64,000 nt of DNA from Methanocrinis alkalitolerans (GCF_029167205.1 NZ_JARFPL010000013.1:1-64000); one strand, 5' to 3'. Shown: positions 17,547 to 26,345, numbered from the stretch's first letter. Numbers and translations are program-made. Notes: a model not told the origin generated them from the letters alone.

Positions 17547-18947
17547 ATGGCCATCGAGATGAGCAGCCCCTGGATAGCGGGGCCGGTCGGCGCGGCTGCC
17601 GGAGCGGCTCTTGCGTGGATTGCGAGCGAGTACCGGACGAGGAAGACCTACAGGAACGTCCTCCTCCTCCTCGCCAAGAGCGCCGATGACTTCGCCGGGG
17701 CGGGTGATGTGGACAAGGCCCTATCCATCTACGACCAGATCCTGACGGACGTCCCGAGGCTTGAGCCGGCCGTAAGAGGAGAGATTCGGTTCAGACAGGG
17801 GCTCTCTCGCTACGGCTCGTCCTTCGAGGGGGCGAGGGAGAAGAACCTGCAAATGGCGGTCTCCGCCTTCGAGGATGCGATCAGCCTCTTCAAGCCCCAG
17901 CGCCACCCCATCGAGCACGCCCGGGCCCAGAACGGGCTGGGAATCTCCCTAATCCGCCTCTCCGAGACCGTCGGGACGGCGGGCGGCGAGGCCGTCCTCT
18001 CCGGAAGGGAAGGGGAAGAGAAGGTCCAAAACCTCAAGCGGGCGATATCCGCCTTCGAGGCGGCCCTCAAGATCTACGCCGCCGAGGGGAGGGGGCAGGA
18101 GGAGGCCCAGACCGAGAACAACATCGGCGATGCGTACCTCCTCCTCTCGAAGATCGAAGGACCCGAAGCCGCCGAAGACCTCAGAAAGGCTATCGACGCC
18201 TACGAGGCGGCCCTCCAGTTCAGGACGGCAGAGGCGCATCCCGAGGACCGCGCCGAGACCCAGACCAGCCTGGGACGCGCCTGGATGGCCCTCGCAGAGC
18301 TGGAAGAAGGTGAGATGAGGGAGGCGCACCTGGAGAAGGCGGTCATAAACCTCAAGGCCGCCCTGGAGGTCAGGACTCTCGACTCCCACCCCTTGGAGAG
18401 GGCCGAGACCCAGACCCTCCTGGGCCAGGCCCTCGTCCTGGGGTCGGAGCCCCAGGTGAGCAGGGCCGAGATCCTGTCGTCGGACCGGGAGGGGCTTAAG
18501 AAGGCGATCGAGGCATACGAGGAGGCGCTCTGCGTCAGGATCCGAAAAGCGCATCCGGAAGAGTACGCCGAGACGAAGACCCTTCTGGGAAGAGCTCTCG
18601 TCATCCTATCGGCCCCGGCGAAGGGGCCGGAGGATGGTGCCAATCTGAAGCGGGCGATTGGCGCCTTCGAAGAGGCCCTGGCCATCAGGACCCTGAAGGA
18701 AGCTCCGGCAAAGTACGCCGAGATCCAGAACAACCTGGGCGTAGCCTACCGGAGCCTCTCGAAGCTGGAGGACCGGGAGGGGAACCTGGAGCGCTCGATC
18801 CTCGCCTATGAGGAGGCTCTCCGGGCGAGGGCTGGCGGAGCGAGGAGGGGTGAGGAGAAGGAGAAGGTTGAGGAGGAGAAGGTTGAGGAGGAGACTTCAG
18901 AGGAGGGGGCTGAAGGAAGTCGTGGTGAGTGGGATGAAGGTCGATAA
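17547..18947 (+). CDS. membrane-anchored TPR protein
   Basis: A 466-residue protein with an N-terminal hydrophobic segment (AGPVGAAAGAALAWIASEY), then about seven tetratricopeptide-like repeats of 45-55 residues. They share a pattern such as AIDAYEAALQFRTAEAHPEDRAETQTSLGRAW. The last 35 residues are a Glu/Lys-rich tail. The ATG at 17547 follows AGAGGG. A TATA-like cctttatatc at about 17416 would give a leader of over 100 bases. It probably serves as a scaffold for protein assembly at the membrane; partner unknown. Confidence 0.8.
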   Translation: MAIEMSSPWIAGPVGAAAGAALAWIASEYRTRKTYRNVLLLLAKSADDFAGAGDVDKALSIYDQILTDVPRLEPAVRGEIRFRQGLSRYGSSFEGAREKNLQMAVSAFEDAISLFKPQRHPIEHARAQNGLGISLIRLSETVGTAGGEAVLSGREGEEKVQNLKRAISAFEAALKIYAAEGRGQEEAQTENNIGDAYLLLSKIEGPEAAEDLRKAIDAYEAALQFRTAEAHPEDRAETQTSLGRAWMALAELEEGEMREAHLEKAVINLKAALEVRTLDSHPLERAETQTLLGQALVLGSEPQVSRAEILSSDREGLKKAIEAYEEALCVRIRKAHPEEYAETKTLLGRALVILSAPAKGPEDGANLKRAIGAFEEALAIRTLKEAPAKYAEIQNNLGVAYRSLSKLEDREGNLERSILAYEEALRARAGGARRGEEKEKVEEEKVEEETSEEGAEGSRGEWDEGR

Positions 18948-18982
18948 AACCACTTGGGGTTAAGCGCCTTTGTCAGAAAGCT

Positions 18983-19033
18983 GTGAGCGGCGCGGCGAAG
19001 CTGTTGTTATGCGCTATTATTGTAGCCGCTCAC
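18983..19033. terminator. inverted repeat between convergent genes
   Basis: GTGAGCGGC (18983-18991) and GCCGCTCAC (19025-19033) form a perfect 9-bp stem with a 33-base loop between the TPR gene and the minus-strand genes. It may mark transcript ends; there is no strong T tract. Confidence 0.35.
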
Positions 19034-19085
19034 GGATCTCTTTCAAGACCTCTTCCAGGGACATCTCCTCGGATTCCTCGACCAT
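19017..19085 (-). CDS. possible 22-residue peptide
   Basis: A short frame with genome-like codon use, starting MVEESEEMSLEEVLKEIRE and ending in a helical RLQ. It begins 30 bp after the PanE-like stop, in the same direction, with no clear ribosome site. It resembles the first helix of small helical proteins, so it could be a genuine micropeptide or the remnant of a longer gene. Confidence 0.3.
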   Translation of the reverse strand: MVEESEEMSLEEVLKEIRERLQ

Positions 19086-19114
19086 GGCAAAGGGGCACTA
19101 AAAACCTTTGAAGT

Positions 19115-20152
19115 TCACCGCTCGCGACAGGTCAGACCCTGTCGCCCTCCCTTCTCCATCGCCTTCACCATCCCCCATACCATCTCGTTCCCCGGCGCCT
19201 CAATCCCGTGCCTCCTCGCTATCTCGATAACGTACCCGTTTATCGCGTCGACCTCCGTCTCCCTTCTCCGGAGGACGTCCTGGAGCATGCTGGAGGTGTT
19301 GGCGGCCGTGCTCTCGGCGACTTTGCGGACGAACTCCAGGACTGCGAGCTCATCGAACCTCTGCCCCTCGGCCCTCGCGACGGCGACGCACTCCCCGACG
19401 ATCCTCTCGACGACCGGGGCGAGATGGGGCGAGAGGACGATCCCGTTCTTCTCCCGGGTCAGGGCGGTGATGGGGTTTATGACGGCGTTGGCGAAGAGCT
19501 TCATCCACTGCTGGCGCCGGAAGTCCGCCGCGAACTCCGCGAGAAAGCCCTTTTCAGCGAGCCGGGCTCCGATGAACCGCTCCAGATCCTCGCCGATCCC
19601 CTCCTCGAAGACGGTCTTTCCCCGCCCCTTCAGCTCGATCTTCCCGTCCCCGGCGAAGACGACGCCGACGGAGGTGATGGCTTCGTAGACTGGATTATCG
19701 GGGAGGTCGAACCTCTCCCGTTTTCCCATCCCGTTCATCAGGAGGATGAACCGGGCGTCCGAGAGCTTCCCCACCAGGAGGCCGGATCCCTTGATCTCTC
19801 CTGCGATCGCGGCGAGAGAATGGGTCTTGACGGTGACGATGACGACCTCGGGGGCGAACTCCGACCTCGCAAGCTCCCCCGGGTCGGCGAAGGCGTACCT
19901 GAACCGGATCGAGAGGGGGCTTTCCCCTCCGGCGAGGGAGACTTCGAGGCCCCGCTCTTTTATCCTCTCGATGTGGCCGGGCCTTCCCAGGAGGGCGACC
20001 TCCTCGACGACGGGGGTCGCGCCTTCCTGATCTTTCTCCAACCCCTCCTCTCTCGCCTCCTCTATATCCCCGCCCTCCGCCTCCGGCTCCGAGAGGAGGT
20101 AGCCGAAGAAGGAGCCGATCGCCCCCGCCCCGATGATCAGGACCTTCGTCAT
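19115..20152 (-). CDS. panE: 2-dehydropantoate 2-reductase family protein
   Basis: ApbA/PanE family, NADPH-dependent reduction of ketopantoate on the way to pantothenate/CoA. Rossmann start KVLIIGAGAIGSFFGYLLS, VVIVTVKTHS (cofactor loop with the conserved Lys), LLMNGMGKRERF, and the C-terminal catalytic region RQQWMKLFANAVINPITAL and SSMLQDVLRRRETEVDAINGYV are all present. An acidic insertion of about 27 residues (near residues 22-48) separates the first helix from the second strand and is unusual for the family. Some archaeal homologues act on other ketoacids. Reads with fprA, 20 bp downstream. Confidence 0.82.
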   Translation of the reverse strand: MTKVLIIGAGAIGSFFGYLLSEPEAEGGDIEEAREEGLEKDQEGATPVVEEVALLGRPGHIERIKERGLEVSLAGGESPLSIRFRYAFADPGELARSEFAPEVVIVTVKTHSLAAIAGEIKGSGLLVGKLSDARFILLMNGMGKRERFDLPDNPVYEAITSVGVVFAGDGKIELKGRGKTVFEEGIGEDLERFIGARLAEKGFLAEFAADFRRQQWMKLFANAVINPITALTREKNGIVLSPHLAPVVERIVGECVAVARAEGQRFDELAVLEFVRKVAESTAANTSSMLQDVLRRRETEVDAINGYVIEIARRHGIEAPGNEMVWGMVKAMEKGGRQGLTCRER

Positions 20153-20172
20153 CGTTCGGTTTCTTTCCTCCT

Positions 20173-21357
20173 TCAGGCGATTCCCAGCTCCTGGTGCCTC
20201 TTCAGGATCTCGTCGGCGAGCTGGTCGAGGGCCTGGTAGTCCTCCTCTCCGGGAAGCCCTTTGGCGAGGACCGGCTCCATCACCTCGACCTTAAGGAGGG
20301 GGATCGCCTCCTGGATCGCCTTCACCGTCTTGCCGCCCCAGCCGTAGGAGCCGATGATGGAGGCGAACCTCGTCTTCGGCCGCAGGGCGTTGGCGAGGAA
20401 GGCGACGTGAGCGGCGTTGGGGTGGGGCCCCCCGAGGACGGTGCAGGTCGCAACGACGAGGGTCGCGGCATCGACGAGGGCCTCGGCCATCTTACCGACG
20501 TCTGATACGGCGATGTCGAACCTTTTCACCCCGATCCCCCGGGCGATGAGTCCGTCGGTCAGGTAATCGACCATCAGCCGCGTGCTCCCGTGCATCGAGA
20601 CGAAGGGGATCACCACCTCGTTTTTGACGTCTTCGCTGGCCCAGTCCCGGTACGCTTCGACGATGAAGGAGGGGTCGGCGTGGAGGGGGCCGTGGCTTGG
20701 GGCTATCATCTTTATTGATAGCGGATCGACGACCTCGAGGTTCTTTCTGATGATCGCCCGGAAGGGCATCATGATCTCGGCGTAGTACCTCTTGGCAGGC
20801 TCATAGATGATCTTCGGATCGGCGAAGAGGTCGCTGGTGGCGAAGTGGGAGCCGAAGAAGTCGCAGGAGAAGAGGATCTCATCCTCTTTGAGGTATGTGA
20901 CCATCGTCTCAGGCCAGTGGACCCAGGGGGTGTAGAGGAACTCCAGGGTCTTGCCGCCGAGGGATAAAGTCGCTCTGTCCTCGACGGTCTCAAACTTCTC
21001 GGCCGAGATCTTGAGGTGCTCCTCCAGCAGCTCCCGACACCGGGGGGTGCAGACGACCTTTGCCTCAGGGAACCGTTCGAGGACCGCCGGGATCGAGCCG
21101 GAGTGGTCCTGCTCGGCGTGGTGAGCCACCACGTAATCGAGCCGATCGATCCCGAGCCTCTCCAGGTTCTCCAGGAGCGCCCTCCCAAAAGGCGGGTCGG
21201 CGGAATCTATGAGGGCGTTCTTCTCGCCTCCACGGACGAGGTAGGCGTTGTAGCTCGTCCCGTCCGGCAGCGGTATCAGCTCGTCGAAGAGCCTGCGGTC
21301 CCAGTCGATGACCCCGACGGAGAATACCCCCGGGCTCACCTCTCTATAAACTCCCAT
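20173..21357 (-). CDS. fprA: F420H2 oxidase / flavodiiron protein
   Basis: Reduces O2 to water with electrons from F420H2, protecting a strict anaerobe. N-terminal MBL domain with the di-iron ligands in HHAEQDHSG (about 79-87), GAxx-type later ligands in SCDFFGSH and PSHGPLH; C-terminal flavodoxin domain with the FMN loop SMHGSTRLM and GSYGWGGK near residue 350. At 394 residues it has family length and no extra rubredoxin domain. The ATG at 21357 follows GAGGTGAC. It forms a run of minus-strand genes with panE downstream and mscS upstream. Confidence 0.92.
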   Translation of the reverse strand: MGVYREVSPGVFSVGVIDWDRRLFDELIPLPDGTSYNAYLVRGGEKNALIDSADPPFGRALLENLERLGIDRLDYVVAHHAEQDHSGSIPAVLERFPEAKVVCTPRCRELLEEHLKISAEKFETVEDRATLSLGGKTLEFLYTPWVHWPETMVTYLKEDEILFSCDFFGSHFATSDLFADPKIIYEPAKRYYAEIMMPFRAIIRKNLEVVDPLSIKMIAPSHGPLHADPSFIVEAYRDWASEDVKNEVVIPFVSMHGSTRLMVDYLTDGLIARGIGVKRFDIAVSDVGKMAEALVDAATLVVATCTVLGGPHPNAAHVAFLANALRPKTRFASIIGSYGWGGKTVKAIQEAIPLLKVEVMEPVLAKGLPGEEDYQALDQLADEILKRHQELGIA

Positions 21358-21382
21358 ATCTTGTCACCTCGTTTCGATTCAA

Positions 21383-22240
21383 CTATCCGCCGCCGGCAGC
21401 GGGCCCGCCTCCAAGATCCACGATCCCCGCCTTCGGCGGCTCGATCCCCTCAGCCTCGAAGGAGTCCCAGGCCCTCTTTGTCACGTCTGTCTCGAACGGG
21501 AACTCATCCCTCAGGTCATAGACGTAGGCCTTGGACCTCACTCTGCGATAGAAGGGATAGTCCTTCAGAAGTATCGTCACCGGCCTCTTCTCGGAGATGT
21601 AGACGTACCGAGAGGTTACGGTGGCCTCCCTCAGGATCTCCATAGCCCTTGAGGCATCGGAGGCCGAGTCGATGAATAGGTCGATCACCACCATCATCTC
21701 CTGGCTTCCGGCGTTGGCGTTGGCCAGGGTCTGGTTGAGGACCCTCTGATTTGAGACAGAGACGAGGTTGTCGTCGGGGGTTACGAGCCTCGTCGCCCGC
21801 AGGCCGATGTCCGTCACCTCGCCGTATTGGTCGTCTATCCTCACCTTATCCCCCACCTGGTAGGGCTTGTCCAGGACGATGACGACCCCTCCCACCACCT
21901 CGGCTACCAGATCCTTCAGGCCGAAGCCTATGGCAGCGCCCGCAAGTCCAGAGAAGGCGATGAGCTGGGTTGTGGAGAGCTGAAAGACGGATCCGAGGAT
22001 GTGATATATGGCGAAGCCGTATATTGCCAGCTTCGCGATGGGGATCGCCATCTTGACGGTGATCCGGTGCTCGTACGCCCTCTCTGATAGCCAGCCAAGG
22101 AGGAAGACCGCGACTCTGACGGCGACGTATGCGATGGCCAGCAACAGAAGGGCGCTTATAATGGTGGACGAGTCGATGCCGATATCCGGGATAGCCCCCC
22201 CTCCCGGACCTGAGAGCGGAGCTGTCGCGTTCTCAGCCAT
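21383..22240 (-). CDS. MscS-family mechanosensitive channel
   Basis: A 285-residue channel with three or four helices. After a Gly/Pro-rich extracellular N-terminus and two helices comes the pore helix LIAFSGLAGAAIGFGLKDLVAEVVGGVVIV, then the beta domain KPYQVGDKVRIDDQYGEVTDIGLRATRLVTPDDNLVSVSN, the MscS signature. The C-terminus ends in a Gly/Pro tail. It opens with membrane tension to release solutes. Its ATG is one base after the stop of the ATPase-like gene, so both come from one mRNA. Confidence 0.9.
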   Translation of the reverse strand: MAENATAPLSGPGGGAIPDIGIDSSTIISALLLLAIAYVAVRVAVFLLGWLSERAYEHRITVKMAIPIAKLAIYGFAIYHILGSVFQLSTTQLIAFSGLAGAAIGFGLKDLVAEVVGGVVIVLDKPYQVGDKVRIDDQYGEVTDIGLRATRLVTPDDNLVSVSNQRVLNQTLANANAGSQEMMVVIDLFIDSASDASRAMEILREATVTSRYVYISEKRPVTILLKDYPFYRRVRSKAYVYDLRDEFPFETDVTKRAWDSFEAEGIEPPKAGIVDLGGGPAAGGG

Positions 22241-22241
22241 G

Positions 22242-23234
22242 CTACCAGACCAGCCTCGCCCTTCTCAGGTGTTCTGCGGTCCTCTTCAGCGCCTCGGCCC
22301 TCAAAGATACGACCTCTCCATCGATGAAGACGAGCCCCCTCTCTTCCAGGAGGGCTGCGGCCCTCTCGGCGGAGGTTCCCGTCGGCTCCAAGACCTCCGA
22401 GAGGGCTGCTAGATCCACCGACCCCATGGAGAGTATTACGTTGAGGGCGAAGGAGTCGTCGAGGTCTAGGTCGATGGACGGCAGATCTATGAGGCTGTTT
22501 CTGACCTCTGGATAGTCCAGCGCCTCCTTCCAGAGAAGCTCGGCGACCCCGGGGTTTCCGTCGGAGATCCGGGCGAGCTTTCCGAAGAATATCTCCATCG
22601 GCGGCCTCTTCTCCTCCCCCTTGTGGAAGCGGGACCTGATGGAACTCAGGTCCACCTCAGGGCGGGGGATCTCGATCCTCTCGCCGAGGAGGCTTATCTT
22701 GAAGCTGGAACGTTTGAGGATCTTCGGCTCTTCTGTCTCATCCTCCTCTTCCTCGAGGAAGGTGAGCTCGCCTTCTTCATAGCCGGATAGGAGCATATCC
22801 CGGATCTTGCCAGCATCCATCCCGGGGAGCTCTATCTTCATGGGGAAATGCTGGCCGATCCCCAGGACCTCGTCGAGGTACTTCCAGGAGAAGCTGTTCC
22901 ATGTGGTGATGAAGAGCCTCTCGGAGGAGGAGACGAAGTTTATAAAGCGGTCCATGAGATCAAAACCGCCTATCTTCCGCAGGTAAAGACGATGGGCCTC
23001 CTCCACAATCGCTATCTTCGCAGAGGACCTCTCTAGGATCTCGAAGTCCTCCTTCAAAGACCCGGCTTTGACCCTTAAGGCTCCGCCTCCGGCCCTTTCC
23101 CAAACCCATTCCAATAGCTCCGACTCGCCGTAGAAGGGGTCGGAGATGACGGCGATGTTCCTCCTCTTGCCCTCTTCAAAATCCTTTGTTGCCTTCTCGA
23201 TAAGCTCCATCTCTTCTTTGAAAGGCGGTGGCAT
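22242..23234 (-). CDS. AAA/STAND-type ATPase-like protein with degenerate P-loop
   Basis: About 330 residues. The layout is that of a P-loop ATPase with a C-terminal winged helix, but the Walker A position reads ISDPFYGESELLEWVWER with no GK[ST]. A Walker B-like AKIAIVEEAHRLY and a sensor strand LFITTWNSFSWKYL remain. An acidic stretch of eight or more Glu/Asp lies near residue 175. The C-terminal helices (SMGSVDLAALSEVLEPTG, ERAAALLEERGLVF) look like a winged helix. The ATG at 23234 is preferred over 23285. The tight junction with mscS suggests a shared job, perhaps control of the channel; that is inference. Confidence 0.6.
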   Translation of the reverse strand: MPPPFKEEMELIEKATKDFEEGKRRNIAVISDPFYGESELLEWVWERAGGGALRVKAGSLKEDFEILERSSAKIAIVEEAHRLYLRKIGGFDLMDRFINFVSSSERLFITTWNSFSWKYLDEVLGIGQHFPMKIELPGMDAGKIRDMLLSGYEEGELTFLEEEEDETEEPKILKRSSFKISLLGERIEIPRPEVDLSSIRSRFHKGEEKRPPMEIFFGKLARISDGNPGVAELLWKEALDYPEVRNSLIDLPSIDLDLDDSFALNVILSMGSVDLAALSEVLEPTGTSAERAAALLEERGLVFIDGEVVSLRAEALKRTAEHLRRARLVW

Positions 23235-23441
23235 ATGGCAAGATCTCCAGAGGTGGATATGATGCAAAAGCCTCTGCTGGACCATCCCTCGCCATTCTTT
23301 TTAGATATACTCCTAAATTAAGATTGCTGTGCCGCCCCTCTTCTGACCTTCTCAAATGAGATGACTTTAGGTCTTCATTACGTTGGCCCTCTGGAGCTCG
23401 GTTCCAGGGGGTCGGGTCCGCCCTTCGCCCCATCGAGTCGA

Positions 23442-23452
23442 AAAATATTAAA
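23442..23452 (+). promoter_or_regulatory. TATA box of the duplicated-domain secreted protein
   Basis: AAAATATTAAA stands out in GC-rich surroundings about 70 bp before the ATG at 23519, preceded by a purine-rich stretch. Spacing implies a leader of about 40 bases. Confidence 0.5.
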
Positions 23453-23518
23453 TAGATAAGTACAATACATGCTTTGGTTATAGTTTGAACCTGAAAGAAG
23501 GGAGTTGGAGGGGGTAGC

Positions 23519-24850
23519 ATGAAATGCTCAGTCTATATTGCGATAGCGCTTCTGGCGCTGGCGCCGATAGCCCTCGGCGCGGTGGGGACAGTTGAACAAT
23601 CCGGGGGGTCGGTATCCACCGATCCTTCTAAGTCCTACTTTGGTGAGCCTCCCAGCCTCAGGGGGCCTTATGAGGAGGGGTATTCGCCGACGGAGCTTAA
23701 CTTCAAAACCCCGGAGATGTACAGCTTCACCCCCGATGGTGGGCTGACCTTCGTCTCTGCCATGCCTCCGGGAAGCGTCCTGGCCGGGATGTCGGGGGAT
23801 GCGGGGACCGGTTCGGGCTCGTGGTACTGGCCAGGCTCGGTCTCGTCCCAGAACAAGCTCTACATCCAGACTAGCGACGGCGTGACGACGGTGGCAGGCT
23901 GCAGCAGCGGCGGTTATCTTCCCCTATGGGCGAAGGTCGCCTACACCGGCAACTTCTTCGTCTACGAATGGTACCCGAACAGGCTCACGCCATCGGTGAA
24001 CTGGTACTTCTGGACCTGGCCCGACTACCTGAAGGGCTGGTTTAAAGGTGACGAGCCGGGATGGCACGTAATCTGCTTCCACTGTGACAAGGCCAGCAAT
24101 TACGTCTACATATACGTCTCTCCAGAATCTGGATCGTACGGAACGGTGAAGGCCGGATATATCGCTGACGGAAGGTCGACGAGCCATCCGAAGATAGAGG
24201 CGCCCCAGACGAAGCCGTCTTCGTCGTCTCTGAGCGGCGGCAGCCAACCTGCGGGGATCGGCATGGCGACTCCTACGCCCCCCGATCCCGTATCCGAGGG
24301 GCTGATGCCCACCGACCTTCGGCTGCCAGCCCCTAATTATAGCGACGTCGGATACGACAGCTGCGCGACAGGATCGACGGGGTACTGTGGTCCCGTCGCC
24401 GCGGCCACTGGCCACGGCGTTTACACCTCCGGCACCTCAGGTCACGCCTCCACAGGGGTGGGCCCCATCTCGCCTCCCGGCTACAGCGCAGGGACGGATA
24501 CAGTATCCGATTTCGGTCTCGTCTACACACCCAGGTCTTCGTCAAAGTACAACGAGTACTACGTCCAGACCTATCCGAACAGGCTGACCACCGTCGCCAG
24601 CACTCAGCAGAACCAATGGCTTCCGCTCTGGTCCAAGATCACCCGGCCGGGGATGTACTGGTCCTTTGAGTGGCCGCCCTGCAAGTCGGGATACTACTGC
24701 GCTCCCGAGGTGAAGAACTTCGGCTACAAGAAGGAAGGGTGGTACCCGACCTGGTTTAAGAGCAGCACTCCCGGATGGCACCTCCTGGTCTACCAGTGCA
24801 ACGACTGGTCCAACTACGTATACATATACGTCTGGCCCTTCGACTGCTGA
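23519..24850 (+). CDS. secreted protein with duplicated aromatic-rich domain
   Basis: 443 residues with a signal peptide (KCSVYIAIALLALAPIALG). Two copies of a domain of about 90 residues (near 113-205 and 343-440) share YxQT...TTVA, LPLWxK, a Tyr/Trp-rich middle, KxGWxxxWFK, PGWHxxxxxCDxxSNYVYIYV. Tyr, Trp and paired Cys are abundant. A Pro/Ser/Gly-rich linker of about 140 residues joins them. No membrane anchor or known family. The ATG follows GGAGGGGG. Likely exported or surface-attached, possibly binding carbohydrate or sheath components; function unknown. Confidence 0.75.
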   Translation: MKCSVYIAIALLALAPIALGAVGTVEQSGGSVSTDPSKSYFGEPPSLRGPYEEGYSPTELNFKTPEMYSFTPDGGLTFVSAMPPGSVLAGMSGDAGTGSGSWYWPGSVSSQNKLYIQTSDGVTTVAGCSSGGYLPLWAKVAYTGNFFVYEWYPNRLTPSVNWYFWTWPDYLKGWFKGDEPGWHVICFHCDKASNYVYIYVSPESGSYGTVKAGYIADGRSTSHPKIEAPQTKPSSSSLSGGSQPAGIGMATPTPPDPVSEGLMPTDLRLPAPNYSDVGYDSCATGSTGYCGPVAAATGHGVYTSGTSGHASTGVGPISPPGYSAGTDTVSDFGLVYTPRSSSKYNEYYVQTYPNRLTTVASTQQNQWLPLWSKITRPGMYWSFEWPPCKSGYYCAPEVKNFGYKKEGWYPTWFKSSTPGWHLLVYQCNDWSNYVYIYVWPFDC

Positions 24851-24860
24851 TCCGGCCGAA

Positions 24861-24890
24861 CTCCTCCCCTCCATTTTCGGGGGGAGGGGC
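24861..24890 (+). terminator. GC-rich hairpin after the secreted protein gene
   Basis: CTCCCCTCC and GGGGGGAGG form a long mostly GC stem with a short ATTTTC loop, 10 bp after the stop at 24850 and just before the next promoter. Terminator-like in shape, though without a T tract. Confidence 0.45.
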
Positions 24891-24896
24891 GATCTC

Positions 24897-24908
24897 TTTA
24901 TATACAGT
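24897..24908 (+). promoter_or_regulatory. TATA box of the eS1 gene
   Basis: CTTTATATACAG, a good archaeal TATA element, lies about 60 bp before the TTG start at 24966. Confidence 0.6.
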
Positions 24909-24965
24909 AAGCATCGGTCTACACTGAAGCTATCTGAAGCGATTACCCTTACTGGAGGATGTTTA

Positions 24966-25562
24966 TTGGCGAGAAGGTCACAGAGAAAGTCTGACAGCAG
25001 GAAGGTCAAGGCTAAGCAATGGTACAAGGTCGTAGGGCCCGATATGTTCGGAAAGTCTCCCGTTGGGGAGACTCTGGCCAGCGATCCGAGCAAGCTGATG
25101 GGAAGGGTCATCGAGACGACCCTGGGGGAGCTGACGAACAACTTCTCCAAACAGAACACCAAGCTGAAGTTCAAGGTGGACCAGGTGGCCGGCGACTCAG
25201 CGTACACCATGTTCGTGGGTCACGAGCTGACCAGCGATTACGTCAGGTCCCTCGTCAAGAGGAGGACCTCCCGGATCGACTCCATCATCGACGTCACCAC
25301 CAGCGACGGCTACCGGGTGAGGGTGAAGCCGAGCTGCTTCACCGTTAAGAGGGCGAGGACGACTCAGGTCAAGACGATAAGAGAGATAGCCTCGTCGATA
25401 ATTCTGGAGAAGGCGGGAGCCCTCGACCTCAACCAGTTCATCCAGGAGGTCGTCCTCGGCAGGCTCTCTCTCGACATATACAAGAACGCGAAAGAGATCT
25501 ATCCGCTGAGAAGGGTTGAGATCAGAAAGACGGAGATTCTGGCGAGGCCTGCAGCCTCATGA
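24966..25562 (+). CDS. rps3ae: 30S ribosomal protein eS1 (S3Ae)
   Basis: Small-subunit protein of archaea and eukaryotes, 198 residues. The start RRSQRKSDSRKVKAKQWYKV, then GRVIETTLGELTNNFSKQNTKLKFKV and GYRVRVKPSCFTVKRARTTQVKTIR, are diagnostic. The TTG at 24966 is behind GGAGGA. The 3' end overlaps the CooC-like gene (ATGA), so a ribosomal protein and a nickel-enzyme maturation ATPase share a transcript. Confidence 0.96.
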   Translation: MARRSQRKSDSRKVKAKQWYKVVGPDMFGKSPVGETLASDPSKLMGRVIETTLGELTNNFSKQNTKLKFKVDQVAGDSAYTMFVGHELTSDYVRSLVKRRTSRIDSIIDVTTSDGYRVRVKPSCFTVKRARTTQVKTIREIASSIILEKAGALDLNQFIQEVVLGRLSLDIYKNAKEIYPLRRVEIRKTEILARPAAS

Positions 25563-26323
25563 AGATCCTGGGATTCTTCGGGAAGGGTGGCACCGGCAAG
25601 ACGACCCTCACCGCTCTGATCCTCCGAGAGCTGATCCGGAGGGGGGAGGAGGGGATCCTGGCCGCAGACGCCGACGCCAACGAGTGTCTTGCAGCCCTCC
25701 TGGGAGCGGAGGGGACGCCGACCCTCTCGAACATGCTCCAGAAGTACAAGCGGCAGAGGGAAGAGAGCCCCGAGCTCACCGGCCTTGACATATTCCAGAA
25801 CCTCTTCGACGCCCTCCTGATGGAGGGGGAGCAAGAAGGCTACGACATGCTCATCATGGGAAGGGGCGAGGGGTCGGGCTGCTTCTGCGCCGTCAACGAC
25901 CTCCTCCAGGCGGTCTTCGAGAAGACCGTCGAAGGAGAGACCTACAACTACCTCCTTATGGACTGCGAGGCGGGGGTGGAGCACATAGCCAGGAAGACCT
26001 CAGGGAAGATCCACGACGCCATCATAGTCACCGACGCCAGCAAGGTCAGCCTCGACACCCTAAAGCGGATAAAGGACGTGGCAGAAGAGGTGGGGACCCA
26101 GATCGGGAACTACTACGTCGTCGCCAACAAGACGAGGCCCGATATGCTGGAGAAGGTAGAAAAGACAGCTAAAAGCCTGGGGTTCAAATACCTGGGCGCC
26201 ATCCCCGAGGACACGAACTTCACAGAGATCGCCTACCAGGGCAAGACCGTCTTCGACCTTCCCGACGACTCTCCGGCGACCCTAGCTGCGAGGGAGATGG
26301 TAGATCAGATCCTGGGAACCTGA
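25559..26323 (+). CDS. cooC: CooC-type carbon monoxide dehydrogenase maturation ATPase
   Basis: A 254-residue deviant-Walker P-loop ATPase (MinD/ParA-like) that assists nickel loading of CODH. GKGGTGKTT (about 8-16) is the signature with the extra Lys; DADANECLA is the second element; GSGCFCAVNDLL has the CxC pair at which the CooC dimer binds metal; DCEAGVEHI and VTDASKVSLDT complete it. CODH/acetyl-CoA synthase is central to acetate-using methanogens, in line with the inferred organism. Starts inside the eS1 stop. Confidence 0.87.
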   Translation: MKILGFFGKGGTGKTTLTALILRELIRRGEEGILAADADANECLAALLGAEGTPTLSNMLQKYKRQREESPELTGLDIFQNLFDALLMEGEQEGYDMLIMGRGEGSGCFCAVNDLLQAVFEKTVEGETYNYLLMDCEAGVEHIARKTSGKIHDAIIVTDASKVSLDTLKRIKDVAEEVGTQIGNYYVVANKTRPDMLEKVEKTAKSLGFKYLGAIPEDTNFTEIAYQGKTVFDLPDDSPATLAAREMVDQILGT

Positions 26324-26345
26324 ACCGACGATCTGAAGGAGGAGC

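Noticed and set aside
19208..20239. 343-codon plus-strand frame opposite the PanE-like gene
   Set aside because: Pro/Asp/Leu-rich antisense translation; panE motifs are unambiguous on the other strand.
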